DNA of 64,000 nt, from contig OZ022247.1 in NCBI GenBank assembly GCA_963978895.1, positions 11,630,472-11,694,471 on the forward strand. The letters run 5' to 3'. Positions within the stretch are counted from its first letter, which is position 1. Every line of letters begins with the position of its first letter. Of the stretch, positions 1-11,938 are shown in pieces. The DNA is from Erpobdella octoculata. Taxonomy: Eukaryota; Annelida; Clitellata; Hirudinida; Erpobdellidae. The notes under the pieces are model-generated. The model was given only the letters and a program-made list of their open reading frames with translations. It did no database searches and was not told where the DNA came from. The translations under genes and the position numbers were made by a program.

Positions 1-269
1 GAAATGTCAATTGATGATAATTAACATAGGGCGCGTTGTTAAATTGCTCGCGCTAGTGCATCCAGGGTTAAACCCAGCAGCTCCTGCTCGAAGTAGGAGT
101 TAATTGATAAAGTTAAGCGTTAAGATGACCAGATGGCGTAAGCCTGAAGCTATTGGAGCTATCGGTGTTAGCGCGTGTCAAATGAATCCGGTAAAAAACA
201 ACGCGTCCACACATAGGTACATCTTTGACACGTATATTTGCGGTGAACTTCCTACAGGCAGTGGCGTAC
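1..269. other. Unassigned left edge
   Basis: No gene or recognisable domain is seen in either strand. The stretch ends where the first TIR of the foldback complex begins at 270. Short open frames here have no protein-like composition. Confidence 0.4.
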
Positions 270-2190
270 CAGGGACGTAAATTCAGCATTTTCCAGGAGG
301 GGGTAGAAAAATTTTCCGCCATTAACTGACAGGGTTACCAGTGTTGCCTGGTTTTTTACTTGGTTTTTTCTCTTTTTTCCAATGAAACATTAAATAAATA
401 ACAGATTTTTTTTATTTTTTTAAATTTTCTCATCAATGAAGTCTACTTGCACCAGGGACGTAAATTGCGGGTGCAGGGGACATTTGCCCCCACCCCCTAA
501 TTTTTTAAATTTGAGTTTTTTTCTAGAGTTTACTATATATTTTTTAATTTTAACTTTACTTAAGATAATTAAAAAAGTGTGAAGACTAAAAAGTAGAAAA
601 TAAAAATAAGTAAAAAAAACTTTTTAAAAACTAGTCTTATTATGCACTAAAAAGTAGAAAATAAAATCGTCTGTTAAACTGATCATCTTGTTGTTCGCCA
701 TGATAAGACTAGGGTGCTCTTTAAGTTATACAGATCTGTTCATTAAATTCAAACTAAGCACCTTAGTCTTATCATGGCGAACAACAAGATGATCAATTTG
801 ACGTACGATTTTATATTCTATTTTTTAGTGCATAATAAGACTAGTTTTAAAAAATTTTTTTTACTTATTTTTATTTTCTACTTTACTTAACCTTGTGATT
901 GAATGCGTATTGGAATCCTTTTTACGTGTGTAGACAATTTTATATCTGAGCTCGATGCTAGATTTACCAATAAATGCAGAGTAATAAATTGTGTATCAGC
1001 GTTGGTTCAAAGTTTAGCTGTTTTCTGTGCCAAAATACAATCAACGAACTAATGGAACTTCACCCTATTAGTGATATTGATACAATGTTGATTCCCTCAT
1101 AGCTGTCTACATCAAAGTTATTATTATTTATTACACAAAAATAAAACAAAATTCTACTTTCTACACACCCCATTTTAGGCATCTTTTTTTTACTAATCCT
1201 GTACTTGCCCCTGCAATATGATTAAATCATTCACGCCCTTTATACCCAGTGGTGGATCCAGAAATTCGTGGGGGTGCTCTTCAGAAATTTTTCACATTTT
1301 CTTTAAAAAAAACTGATAACCGATGAGTATTGTTCTACTGTCATTTTCCAAAAAATAAGTATTATACCCGAAAATTATCAATTGATACTCTGGTGAGGGA
1401 ATGCATCTCTCCACCCCTCCCTGCTTGTACCTAAATATTTATATAGATATAAAAGGTAATATGTGTGAGAGCATTCGCTTATTACATCCAAGCCGCAGGA
1501 GCAGGCAGACTTCATTGATGAAAAATTAAAAAAAAATCTGTTATTTATTTGATGTTTCATTGGCAAAAAAGAGACAAAACTAAGCAAAAAACCCCGGACA
1601 ACACCGGGTAATTCTGTCAGTAAGCTATATAATGGCCGACAAATTTTGCCTCCCCCTGGAAAATGCTGAGTTTACGTCCCTAACCTGCACCTGCATACCA
1701 AATGTTGCTCCTGCGGCTCACACACACGCACATTACCTTTTATATCTATATAAATACGTAGTTACAAGCAGGAAGGGTGGAGAGATGCATTCCCTCACTA
1801 GAGTATAAATTAATTTTTTTGGGTATAATACCTGCTTTTTGGAAAATGACCATAGCATTCTTTGAGAGGAGAAAGTGGAAGTCTTTGAAAACAATGTGAA
1901 AAAACACGACTACTCACCGATCATCAGATTTTCTGATGAGAATGTGGAAAATTTCTGAATTGCGCCCCCCCCCCAGGTGAACTCTAGGTGAAAAAAGTTA
2001 AATTTTGAAAATCAATGGGGGCAAATTGTCTACAAACGCCAGAAAGATTCCAATACGCATGGAATCATCACTAAGTTAAGTAAAGTTAAAATTTAAAAAA
2101 ATATTGTAAACTCTAGGTAAAAAAATTCAAACTTTTAAAATCAGGGGGAGGGCAACTGCTCCACCTGCCCCCCCGCAATTTACGTCCCTG
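270..2190. mobile_element. Nested foldback/TIR element complex (CAGGGACGTAAA termini)
   Basis: Four copies of one terminus are visible: CAGGGACGTAAATT at 270 and 453 on the + strand, and its complement ending at 1682 and 2190. Segment 270-447 pairs in inverted orientation with about 1503-1682. Segment 453-600 pairs with about 2060-2190, and 1253-1500 pairs with about 1700-1975. The inner element (453-1682) is flanked by near-identical 8-mers ACTTGCAC (445-452) and ACCTGCAC (1683-1690), which looks like a hAT-type target duplication with one mutation. The outer pair has no clean TSD; GGCGTA lies on both sides. No transposase is encoded. I infer two related non-autonomous elements, one inside the other, with long subterminal inverted arms. 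Confidence 0.6.
588..884. repeat. Long hairpin (arms about 130 bp, loop about 38 bp)
   Basis: The left arm (588-718) and right arm (757-884) are near-perfect reverse complements around a short loop (719-756). Each arm contains the motif CACTAAAAAGTAGAAAATA or its complement, which recurs in the foldbacks at 21940-22920 and 50095-50306. A transcript would form a long double-stranded stem. It sits inside the foldback complex 270-2190. Confidence 0.75.
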
Positions 2191-2410
2191 GGCGTATGCA
2201 GAAAAAATTAAAGAGTGAAATAAAAGGGTCCAACAGACGGATGATTTTCAGCACAGACTGCAATAATTTAGTCTCATTAGAGTGGGAGTGAAAGACTTTT
2301 TTACTATGCGCAAAGAGTTTTTATCAATTGATCAAGGGTGCAGTCAGAATTTTTTGGGAGGAGGCCGTGGATTAAGAGAAACTGATTAGTAAAGAGTTCT
2401 ACTGAGAAAT

Positions 2411-2829
2411 TTACGACCCACAAAAGTCAAGGCTTAACGACAATGTAATAACAAACCATAAGACATTTAATTTGAAACAGTAAATTACAATATGAAATTC
2501 AGCCGACGTTTTTTTCGACGAAAAATGTCGATGACGGTTTTTTCTTTCTTCAATAATGTAAAGGTCGCGATTGATGGTCATCTGGGCAAGCCCATTCAGC
2601 CTTATCTGGCCGATTGTGGTGCGTAGATAAGATTTGTCACGGAAGAAGGGGGCAACGTGATGAAGAGTTTCAGCAGCGTATTTATCTGCGGGTAGATGAA
2701 ATCTTGACAATGTTGCAGAACATCAACTGCGGTATGTGGCCTCTCAGCCAATCGGACAGTCAACCATTTGGTTTTCCAGCGGAAGTATTCACCACAAACA
2801 GCAGATATGTGACCAATGACCAAGGTCAC
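2411..2829 (-). pseudogene. hAT transposase C-terminal remnant (frameshifted)
   Basis: Two overlapping minus-strand frames together resemble the hAT dimerisation region of the 52-kDa-repressor (THAP0-like) type. One frame reads WKTKWLTVRLAERP, then PQINTLLKLFITLP. The other continues with SYLRTTIGQIRLNGLA and INRDL, which is the usual R-G-RLNGLAL-IHRD ending. The join needs at least one frameshift near 2620-2700 and the SFS/ER motif is degraded. No intact N-terminal part or TIR was found, so this is a dead fragment. Confidence 0.6.
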
Positions 2830-3373
2830 AGGCGTTGTACTTGAGTGTCTCCTCTAGGTCAATGAAGGATCCTTGGTCAATAAACCTTAGAAACAGATGT
2901 TGAGTCTGAATGTAGACTCCCTCATTGTAGGCAAATAGGGCGGATTGGGTCTTGGGTTCAAAACAAGTGGGTCGGGCCGGGTCACAAAATAAAAAACAAC
3001 AAGTGAAGCCAAAACAAAGTTTTTTAAAAACACACTTTTATATTTTTACTACATAAACAACAAATATATCAACATAGACAATAAATAGTTTGACGAAAAT
3101 ATCACAAGTAATTATTTCATTAAATTTAGTCCAATCGATCCGAAAATTTGAGAGAATGCATTGTTAATTAGTTCAAAGGTATGTTTAAATTTTGAAGTCT
3201 CTAGCTCATCAGGAAGTTAGTTAAAAATCGTTTGCAAAATTTGACGACAGACAGAGAAGTCAAGTTAAGTAAAAGTGTGTAAAAATAGGTCGGGTTGGGT
3301 CAGATTTTCTGGCGGGTCGGGTTTTCAAAACTGAATCAACGGAATACTCTGACCCTAACATTTTTGATAACTT
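2830..3373. other. No gene recognised
   Basis: AT-rich sequence with short GGGTCGGG-like runs at about 2940-2990 and 3285-3325 that may mark a degraded element. No coding potential was recognised. Confidence 0.35.
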
Positions 3374-3439
3374 CAGTGGCGGCGCCAGGAATTTTTTTCT
3401 GGGGGGGTCCAAAAATGTCCAAGGACAAGTTGAAGTATA

Positions 3440-4280
<841 letters not shown>

Positions 4281-4364
4281 TGTTTTCAGTTTATTTCTTT
4301 TGGCCAGATGCCCAGTAGAATGACCACCTTCTTTTCGGTGGCGGTCTTCTTTCTTTTATTTTGT

Positions 4365-4366
<2 letters not shown>

Positions 4367-4421
<55 letters not shown>
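4367..4421. repeat. (TA)n microsatellite
   Basis: Pure TA dinucleotide tract near the right end of the CAGTGGCG-type element. Confidence 0.95.
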
Positions 4422-4423
<2 letters not shown>

Positions 4424-4499
4424 GGCAAAAAAGTTGCCCCGAGTCTTGCCCCTTGGCCCCCAGGAAAAATTGGAACTCTACGCCCATGTCTGCATTCAG

Positions 4500-7400
4500 T
4501 TTTAATTTAAATTTAATTTAAAAACGACAATTTGTATAGCACCGTATACAGCAGAAGTCGCTTAAAGGGTGCTTAACAGAACAGTTGCAAAAATTAAGTC
4601 AGATAATTAATAGAAATGTGATCCAAAAAAAAAATAAATAAATAAAAAAAATAATAATAATAAAAAAGTGGCGAAAATAATAATACAAAAATATAAAACA
4701 GCTTGAGGGGCGCATCACAAACTATGTAACGAATGAACGATCAAACAAGTGAGTTTTTAGAAGTTTCTTGAAGATGGAAAGTGTTTTCGTGTTTGAACTG
4801 AGAACGGGAGAGAGTTCCAGGATGAAGGTCCAGCAACGCAGAATACGCGATCACCCGCATGAGTGCGGGTGCGTGGGACGAAGACGTCGAGTGAACAGGA
4901 TGATCGAAGCCGATGCCGATTTGGGTCGTCTGAAAAGAGATTGATCTGTTTGCATAGATATTGCGGTGTGCAAGGTTATTAAGGCATTTGAAGACGAGAA
5001 GACAAAGCCTAAACTGGATGCGTTTGTTTATTTTCAATGTATGCAGATTGTCACGAAGAACTTGTGTGATGTGCTCGTATCTACCTACCAACGGAATAGA
5101 TGAGTCTTGCCGCACCGTTGACGACGGCTTGGAGCCGAGAAATCTAGCGCTGAGGTAGTCCAGCAAAAGCAGCATTGCAGTAGTCTATGTGCGAAATGAC
5201 GAAAGACTGAACCAGTAGACGCCTGACAGCTAAAGGCAACGATCTCATTACCAATCGAAGCCGTTGAAGCGCTCCAAAACAGGTTCGCACAACCTTAGTG
5301 ACGTGCGGGACCAGTGTGAGACCATTATCTAGTAGAAGGCCAAGGTTGCGTACTATGCCAGCTGGTTGTATAAGGTCGCCACCGACGTCGAAAGGAGAGT
5401 CGTCGAATTTATCTATCCGTCGACAAGAGGAAAACCAGATTAACTCTGTCTTGGATCGATTAAATTGTAGCCCAGTAGACTTCATCCAGTCGGCATCCTC
5501 GGTGACACACTCCGTCAACGCACTGCGGAAGCGCGTGTTGCTGACGGCAGATGGTTGACAGAAACCATATATCTGTGAATCGTCGGCGTAAAGATGACGG
5601 AGAAGATCGTATTTCTGGATGATCTTGGCAATGTCGGCAGAGTACAGTATGAAGAGGATAGGGCCAAGAACGGAGCCTTGCGAAACCCCACAGGTAAGTG
5701 ATGTGGTAGTAGACACACAACCGCAGTGCAGCATCTGCTGTCGCCTGTCCAGAAGGTACGACGCAAACTATTCCAGCGCCGTGGATGCAACACCAAAAGA
5801 AGTATTTAACCGTTAATGTGAAATTCCATGATCGACCGTGTCGAAGGCAGCAGACATATCGAGCAATGAAAGTAGTGCGAGACCGCCGCCGTTAATGGCA
5901 GAGAGGATGTCGGATAACACCTGCGTCAGGGCAGTTTCCGTGGAGTGGAACTTACGGTATACTGACTGAAACTCTGGGAAGAGTTCGCTACACTCTATGT
6001 AGCCAACAAATTGTCGGGCCACCATTCTTTCTAAAATCTTGGAAAGTACAGGCAAGTCGGAAATTGGTCTATAATGTGAAACGTCGAATGGATCGAGAGC
6101 TGGGTTCTTCAGGAGAGGGGTGATAACGGCTAATTTGAAAACTGACGGCAGAGTGCCAGTAGCTAGAGAGTTGTTGAAGTGGGTTGTGATGAAAGGTGCA
6201 ATAGTAAGTGCGCATTCTTGCAAAAGCCACGTAGGAATAGGATCGACAGTAGACTGTTTATTAGGAGCATGGTTTACAGCAGCGATAACGTCACAGACAG
6301 TGACGGAAGAGAACGTTGCAAGCCTCTGTAATGTGGTAGAGAACACCGGAGCCTCTGCACCAGTGGTAGCCGTCCTGATGTCAAAAACCTTTTTGTTGAA
6401 GAACTCGTGGAGCCTGTCGGCATGTGTTGAGTCGTTGGCCGGCGTGCAACGGCAACCGAGAATCTTGTCGACGGTCCGCCATAGCTTTCGAGGCGCCGAC
6501 ATAGTGGAGTTGATTTCATTAAGCCAGAAACTGTTGTGTTTATTGTTGAGTAAATGACGATACTTGCTAGTCTGACTAAGCCACAAGGAACGGTTGACTG
6601 CTTGAGCTTGATTCTCAGTAGTTGCACTATGGTTAAACAGTCTGAAAAGTCGTCGGGTGACTCGTTTCTCTTGACGACACGAATCGTCGAACCATGGGTC
6701 CGACAGTTGTTTACGAATTGTGACAGTTCTGACAGGAATCAGCATATCCAGCACGCCGGTGATGACGTCGCCATAGAGATCACCCAACCCATCGACATTG
6801 AGTGAGCCGAGATGTGCGCCATCACACAGAGCCGATCCTCGAGGGCCGCACGAAATCGATCGACGTTGAGGTGATCCCAGAGGCGTCGAGTAGAGGTTGA
6901 GTAGGAAGGCGGCATAACTTGAAGGTGAGTCGACCACTTGATGAGAAGATGGTCGGACAGGCCGGTGTCGATGAGGCTAGTTGCAGGCGCCGGCAGATCA
7001 CATCGGGTCAAGACCACGTCAAAAAAGCCGCCGCGGTCGTGTGTTGGCTGGTTGATACGATTGACGAGACCGAAAGACTCGATGAGTTCACGGAACCGCA
7101 GAGCCCTCGGGTCGGTGGATCGGTCAAGGCGGATATTTATGTCGCCGGTCACGATCAGCGGACCGGATGACGTACCAAGAATTTTGAGCATGGCCGACAT
7201 TTCATCAAAATACGCCGGTGGGGCCGGACGGACCCCGGATGGTAGATCAGAAGAACGACACATGATGACCCGCCCGAAGTGATCCGAGCACACAGATGCT
7301 CGAACGAGTGTGGATCGCCGCACTTGAGCTTTGTGAGGCGAATTGAGGATGATGCAATGATTGCGACACCGCCGTAGTTACGTAGACTCACAGTCTCGAC

Positions 7401-7600
7401 ATTCGAGCCGGACACCGGAGGACGAGCGCGTTCAAGAACGTTGAAACCATCCGTTCGCAAGCGGCGGAGGTCGACTGGGTCGGACTCGAGATGAATCTCG
7501 GTCAGACATAAAATGTTAATTCCTTCGTCTTTTGCAAGCAGCTTGACGGCCTCCAGACTTTTATTTAGATAACGAATGTTATGTGTTGCTCCGACGATTT
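4500..7600 (-). mobile_element. L2/CR1-clade LINE, minus strand, frameshifted
   Basis: The 3' end lies at about 4500: on the minus strand the sequence ends with GGTGCTATACAAAT, typical of L2 tails, followed by an (AAATTTAAATT)-like simple tail. The body encodes an APE endonuclease followed by reverse transcriptase, broken into several frames (see the pseudogene entry). The 5' end merges with the Gypsy element near 7600. The same family recurs as fragments at about 29424-29780 and 48458-48868. Confidence 0.85.
4741..7590 (-). pseudogene. L2-type ORF2 pseudogene (endonuclease plus reverse transcriptase)
   Basis: Read on the minus strand from 7590 downward. The APE-type endonuclease start reads HNIRYLNKSLEA, then INILCLTEIHLE. 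Its C-terminal half (about 6920-7230) has GDINIRLD and SDHLLI. The RT fingers and palm (5813-6937) contain HYRPISDLPVLSKILER and the motif-A-like FDTVDHGI. The next frame (5144-5734) holds GVSQGSVLGPILFILY and the catalytic YADD. The C-terminal part (4741-5175) has the L2-like RIQFRLCLLVFKCLN. Frame changes fall near 7155-7320, 6740-6940, 5734-5815 and 5144-5175, so no functional protein can be made. The encoded activity was target-primed reverse transcription. Confidence 0.85.
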
Positions 7601-7680
7601 GCCTAGAACTGTGGCATCCGTGGCGCTGAAAATGGGGCTCAAAAATGGATTCCATTTCGTAACAGAGGCCAACTCCCAAA

Positions 7681-10600
7681 TGTCCTTTCTGCGGCAGTCA
7701 CCATTGGGTCAAGTTCTGCTCCTTCAGGGACATCACCTGCAACAAGTGCAACACAAAAGGACACAAAGCAGGCTTCTGCGAGTCCGCCAAACGCTTCATA
7801 GAAAGACGACGTTTCCAGCATCCCCAGGTTGACGAAATCTTGTGCAAGAAATTTGCACGCAAATATGTCAAGCCAAAGATCAATGGTACAACAGTCCAGC
7901 TGAAACATGACACAGGAGCTGACTGGACTATGATCTTTATTGGAAACTGGAAGAAGATCGGTCAACCCAAGCTATTGCCGACGGAATCCATTGCGATCAG
8001 CGCTTCGGGTGAAGAAGTCAAAGTCAAAGGAGTTTTTTCAGCGATGGTAGAAATTCAGAACGCCGTTGGAATCATTAACGTTTATGTATCAGCGGAGGAA
8101 CTGACCTATATGGCAATGACACGATGGAGGCCCTTAAACTATGGGACATACCAATCTCTGCCATGTGCTGTGGCATCACCGACGCTCATCAATCCACACT
8201 CAAAAAGGTGAGGCTCAAGTTTCCAAATTTGTTTTCTTTTTGGCTTGGAAAATGCAATCGGACCACCTTTTCTCTGAACATTAAAAAGGATGCAGTCATT
8301 CCGTTTACCCTTGCTCGTCCTGTAGCCTTCAGTGCCCGTACACCAATTGAGGAGGAGATCAGACGAATCTAACAAGAAGGCATCCTTACTCAGATTAACT
8401 ACGCTAAATTTGCTTCTCCCATTGTTGCCGTCAAGAAAAAGAACGGAAAAATCCGCATTGCCGCTGACTACTCAACCGGATTGAATCGTGCTCTAGAAAC
8501 ATTCCATTATCCTCTTCCTACAGCCGAAACGATCTTCACTGGCTTGACGGGCAAAGATACATTCAGTACCTTGGACCTATCTAATGCTTACCTGCAAATA
8601 AAATTAGATGCCGTGGCCAAACGCTTCATGAACATCAACACTCATGTGGGTCTCTTCCAAGTAAATCGCATGCAGCCAGGTGTCAAGACCGTTTCCGGCA
8701 ACTTCCAACAAATCTTGGATTCATTACTAGCCGGCACCGACGCAATGGCATATCAAGATGATATAATCGTGCCTGGAAGGGAATCCACAGACCACTAGAA
8801 ACGCTTGCACTCTGTTCTCAGCAGGCTGGAGGAGGCTGGCTTCACTCTATCAATAGACAAGTGCACCTTCGCTCAACCACGAATCAAATTCTTGGGCAGG
8901 ATCATTGACTCAAAAGGAGTGAACCCAGACCCAGAAAAACTTCAAGCCGTCAAAAACATTCCACAGCCAGCAGATGTTTCTCAACTTCATGCATTCTTGG
9001 GGGCTATCAATTGGTATGGCACCTTTATACCTCATTTAAAGGACATAAGAGGTCCGCTTGATAGCATGCTTTGCAGGGGTGAGAAATTCATTTGGACCCA
9101 AGAACGTGTTAGGGCCTTCACCAAGCTCAAGCAAGCTCTTCATTCAAACCTCGCCTTAACCCACTACGATGAGAGACTGCCACTCGTTGCTGCAGCAGAT
9201 GCGTCTAGCTACGGAATCGGTGCAACCCTTCTTCATCGTCTGAATGACGGAACTCTACGTCCGATCGCTCATGCAGCTGCATCATTCAACGAAGCAGAGA
9301 AGAACTACTCACAAATGGAACGTGAAGCACTTGCCCTTGTCTAGGCGGTGAAAAAGTTCCACGCCTACCTTTATGGCCGCTCGTTCAAACTTCAAACCGA
9401 CCATAAACCGCTCTTGAAAATCTTTGGCAGCAAGACAGACGTTTCAATCCACACAGCCAACCGACTCAGGAGGTATGCTCTCACCCTTATGGGTTACGAC
9501 TTTAAAATTAACTACATCCAAGGAGAGAATTTTGCCTATGCTGATTTCATATCGCGGCTCATTGATGGACAAGTAAAACCTGGTCTTGAGGATGTCGTCA
9601 TCGCCTCCACCCGGGAATACTCAGAGACTATCCAGTCAAAGGCACCTCATGACAGCGTGGCTCTGAACAGTCTCAAGGAATTACCAATATCGCTAAACGA
9701 TCTCCAACAAGCCACTTCGGAATGTGATCATCTCCAGCGGGTCATTCGCTACGTCAAGTCAAGCCGGCCGCAGAAAAAGAAAAGTTGGTGATCTTGAAGC
9801 TGCTGAATACTTCACTCTCCGGAACAAATTGCAAGTTCTCTCAAATTATCTTTTCCTCAAAGATCTCCCTGTCATCTCTCCAAAACTACGCAGACGAGTT
9901 CTCGAAGAACTCCACCAAGGTCATCCAGGCACCACTCGCATGCAGGCACTCGTGCATGAACATTGCTACTGGCCTGGATTCTGCTATCAAGTTCAAGCTT
10001 TCGTACAGCGCTGCCAAGGTTGTGCCGTCAATTCCAAGTCACCAAGGAGCTACATCCTTAGCCAAAGCCTGCCCGACCATGGCAACGCATCCACGTTGAC
10101 TTTACCGAACGGTCAAGGGGTGATTTCTACTTCGTAGCAGTTGATGCCTACCGCAACTGGTTCGAGATCATCAGGATGAAAATCACCACATCTGAGAAAA
10201 CCATTGCGGTGATTGAAGATATGTTTGCACGCTGGGGCTCATGTGCGACAATCGTCACTGACAATAGCCCTCAGTTTGTCTCGAGCGCTTTCAAAGACTT
10301 CTGCAAACGCTTCGCAGTCGAACACATACTAATAGCACCATATCATCCGCAGTCCAATGGCAGAGCAAAAAGACAAGTGGACATTTTGAAGACCGGTCTC
10401 AACAAGATGGATGGTAAAGGCAACGAAGACGAGAAACTTCGAAGCTTCCTAGAGTCGTGCCGTAGAGCTCCTTCTATGGCTCTCGATGGCAAATCTCCGT
10501 TTGAAATGATGACGGGAAGGAAGATGCCGTCGAGACCAGAAATTCTGTCAGCTGCCGCAGCAAGAAGGCAAGTCGTCTCTCAACAAGGACTCAACATGGC

Positions 10601-11040
10601 TCAGCAGTTCAACAAACACCATGGTGCTGTGTCGCGTAGCTATGCACCTTACGAGCCCATCTTCTACAAACTTCACCAGAACAATATCTGGTCTTGGCGT
10701 GCAGGAACAATAGTAAAAAAACTAGGAGCGGCAAATTACTCAATCTCAGTTGACGGGCGGCACATCAAGGCTCACGCAGATCAACTGAAGATGTGTTTTG
10801 TTGACAGCGACCCTGACTTCTCCAGTGCTCTTAGCAATGATTCCTATCTTTATCAGACTCCTAAAGTTATGGATGAAACTCCTCCACAGTGCCTCCTCGA
10901 GCCAGAAGAAATTCCCTCAGAAATTGACCCAGCTTCTGACGACTCTTTGAGTGACGGGAATGACAAGCAAAATAATCAAGCTAACCAGACCGTAATTCAG
11001 TCGGAGTCTCATCAACGCTCTCCTGTTTTGCCACTCACAT
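7681..11040 (+). pseudogene. Gypsy gag-pol remnant
   Basis: Two zinc knuckles start at 7681: CPFCGSHHWVKFC (CX2CX3HX4C or variant) and CNKCNTKGHKAGFC (CX2CX4HX4C). The protease follows with DTGAD near 7910. RT then contains LDLSNAYLQI and the active-site YQDD (about 8752-8763), RNase H has DASSYGIGA and DHKPLL, and integrase has the HH-CC zinc domain (9910-10025), TDN and PYHPQSNGRAK. In-frame stops lie at 8370-8372, 8796-8798 and 9342-9344. The frame changes between protease and RT (about 8124-8211), near 9775, and at about 10060-10175. The position normally occupied by the third integrase catalytic residue (Glu) is Lys (AAA, near 10370). Described only as a broken copy. Confidence 0.88.
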
Positions 11041-11194
11041 GACCAAAACGAAATACTCGACCTTCAGCGTATCTCAACGACTTCGAACGGAACCTCGACA
11101 ATGCCATATTTCTCGTGAACAAACTCGACCTTTACAAGCTCCAGCTAACCTATTTTATTTCAAGATGTCAGGCTTCCATCTTAGTGAGGAGGAG

Positions 11195-11379
11195 TGTTGT
11201 AACTACGAACTATTATTTATTTAGTGTTGTAACTACGAACTATTATTTATTGTTTTGGGTCAGTTAGTTCTGGGGACGCGGATGTGGTCGATGCCGAGCG
11301 AGGTCTCGGGGTCTTTTCATCAGTCAATAAACGTTGTTCTCACTAGTCGTGTTATTTATCAATTAGCAAAAATACAACA
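11195..11379 (+). repeat. 3' LTR of the Gypsy element
   Basis: It begins TGTTGTA at 11195, just after the purine-rich GTGAGGAGGAG tract, and ends TACAACA at 11379, a 7-bp terminal inverted repeat with TG...CA ends. It contains AATAAA near 11327. The first 27-30 bp are directly duplicated (11195-11224 and 11225-11253), so the true LTR start could be 11225. No matching 5' LTR is in the window. Confidence 0.75.
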
Positions 11380-11736
11380 TTGAGTAAACTAATGATGGCC
11401 GGAAGGCACCTGTAAACTATTCTCAAATTTACACATCTAGCTGACCATCTTGTTAAGGATAATGTTGTTGTGGACGGCCTAGTTTTATAACTTTTTTAAA
11501 ACCACCTTTCTTTTTCTCTTATTCTCTTCGTGGATATTTTAACTAGTCTAGCACACATCAGCTTTAAACACGTGGGTAATGTTTTTATACCTACACTGAT
11601 TATTCCGATGAGATTCGTGTACCCCCCCCCTAGTAAAAAAAAGTCATCGGATTTGCAAAAATCTCACGGTGGTACCTGTCGGAACTGGGAGGTCCCCGCC
11701 CAGCGCCGCGCCTGGATAACTTAAATATGTTTTAAA
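11380..11736. other. Spacer between Gypsy and hAT
   Basis: No gene, domain or clear repeat was recognised apart from a C-run near 11623. It ends with GTTTTAAA (11729-11736), the left target-site duplication of the following hAT. Confidence 0.5.
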
Positions 11737-11938
11737 CAGAGGCGTGGATTCAGCAAAATCTTGGGGGGGGCAAAGATTTTTTAAATTAATCTAGAGAATC
11801 TTCGAACTAAAATGACCATGCCAATATACACTAGTATGTTGTATTTTCATGTAAAACATCATACTAATTAAAAAACAGTATACAAAAATGTTAACTTTTA
11901 TTTAATATTGAACGCAGACAAAAAAAACGTTTAAATTA

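Larger units (their letters stand above)
7663..11379 (+). mobile_element. Gypsy (Ty3-like) LTR retrotransposon, 5'-truncated and decayed
   Basis: In order: nucleocapsid zinc knuckles, aspartic protease, reverse transcriptase, RNase H, integrase and one LTR at the 3' end. This protease-RT-RNaseH-integrase order defines Ty3/Gypsy rather than Copia. The 5' LTR, primer-binding site and most of gag are missing; the left side joins the L2 element at about 7600-7660. It is an old copy with stops and frame changes. Confidence 0.9.

Noticed and set aside
4961..7282. Plus-strand frames across the L2 element
   Set aside because: They are antisense shadows of the minus-strand reverse transcriptase/endonuclease.
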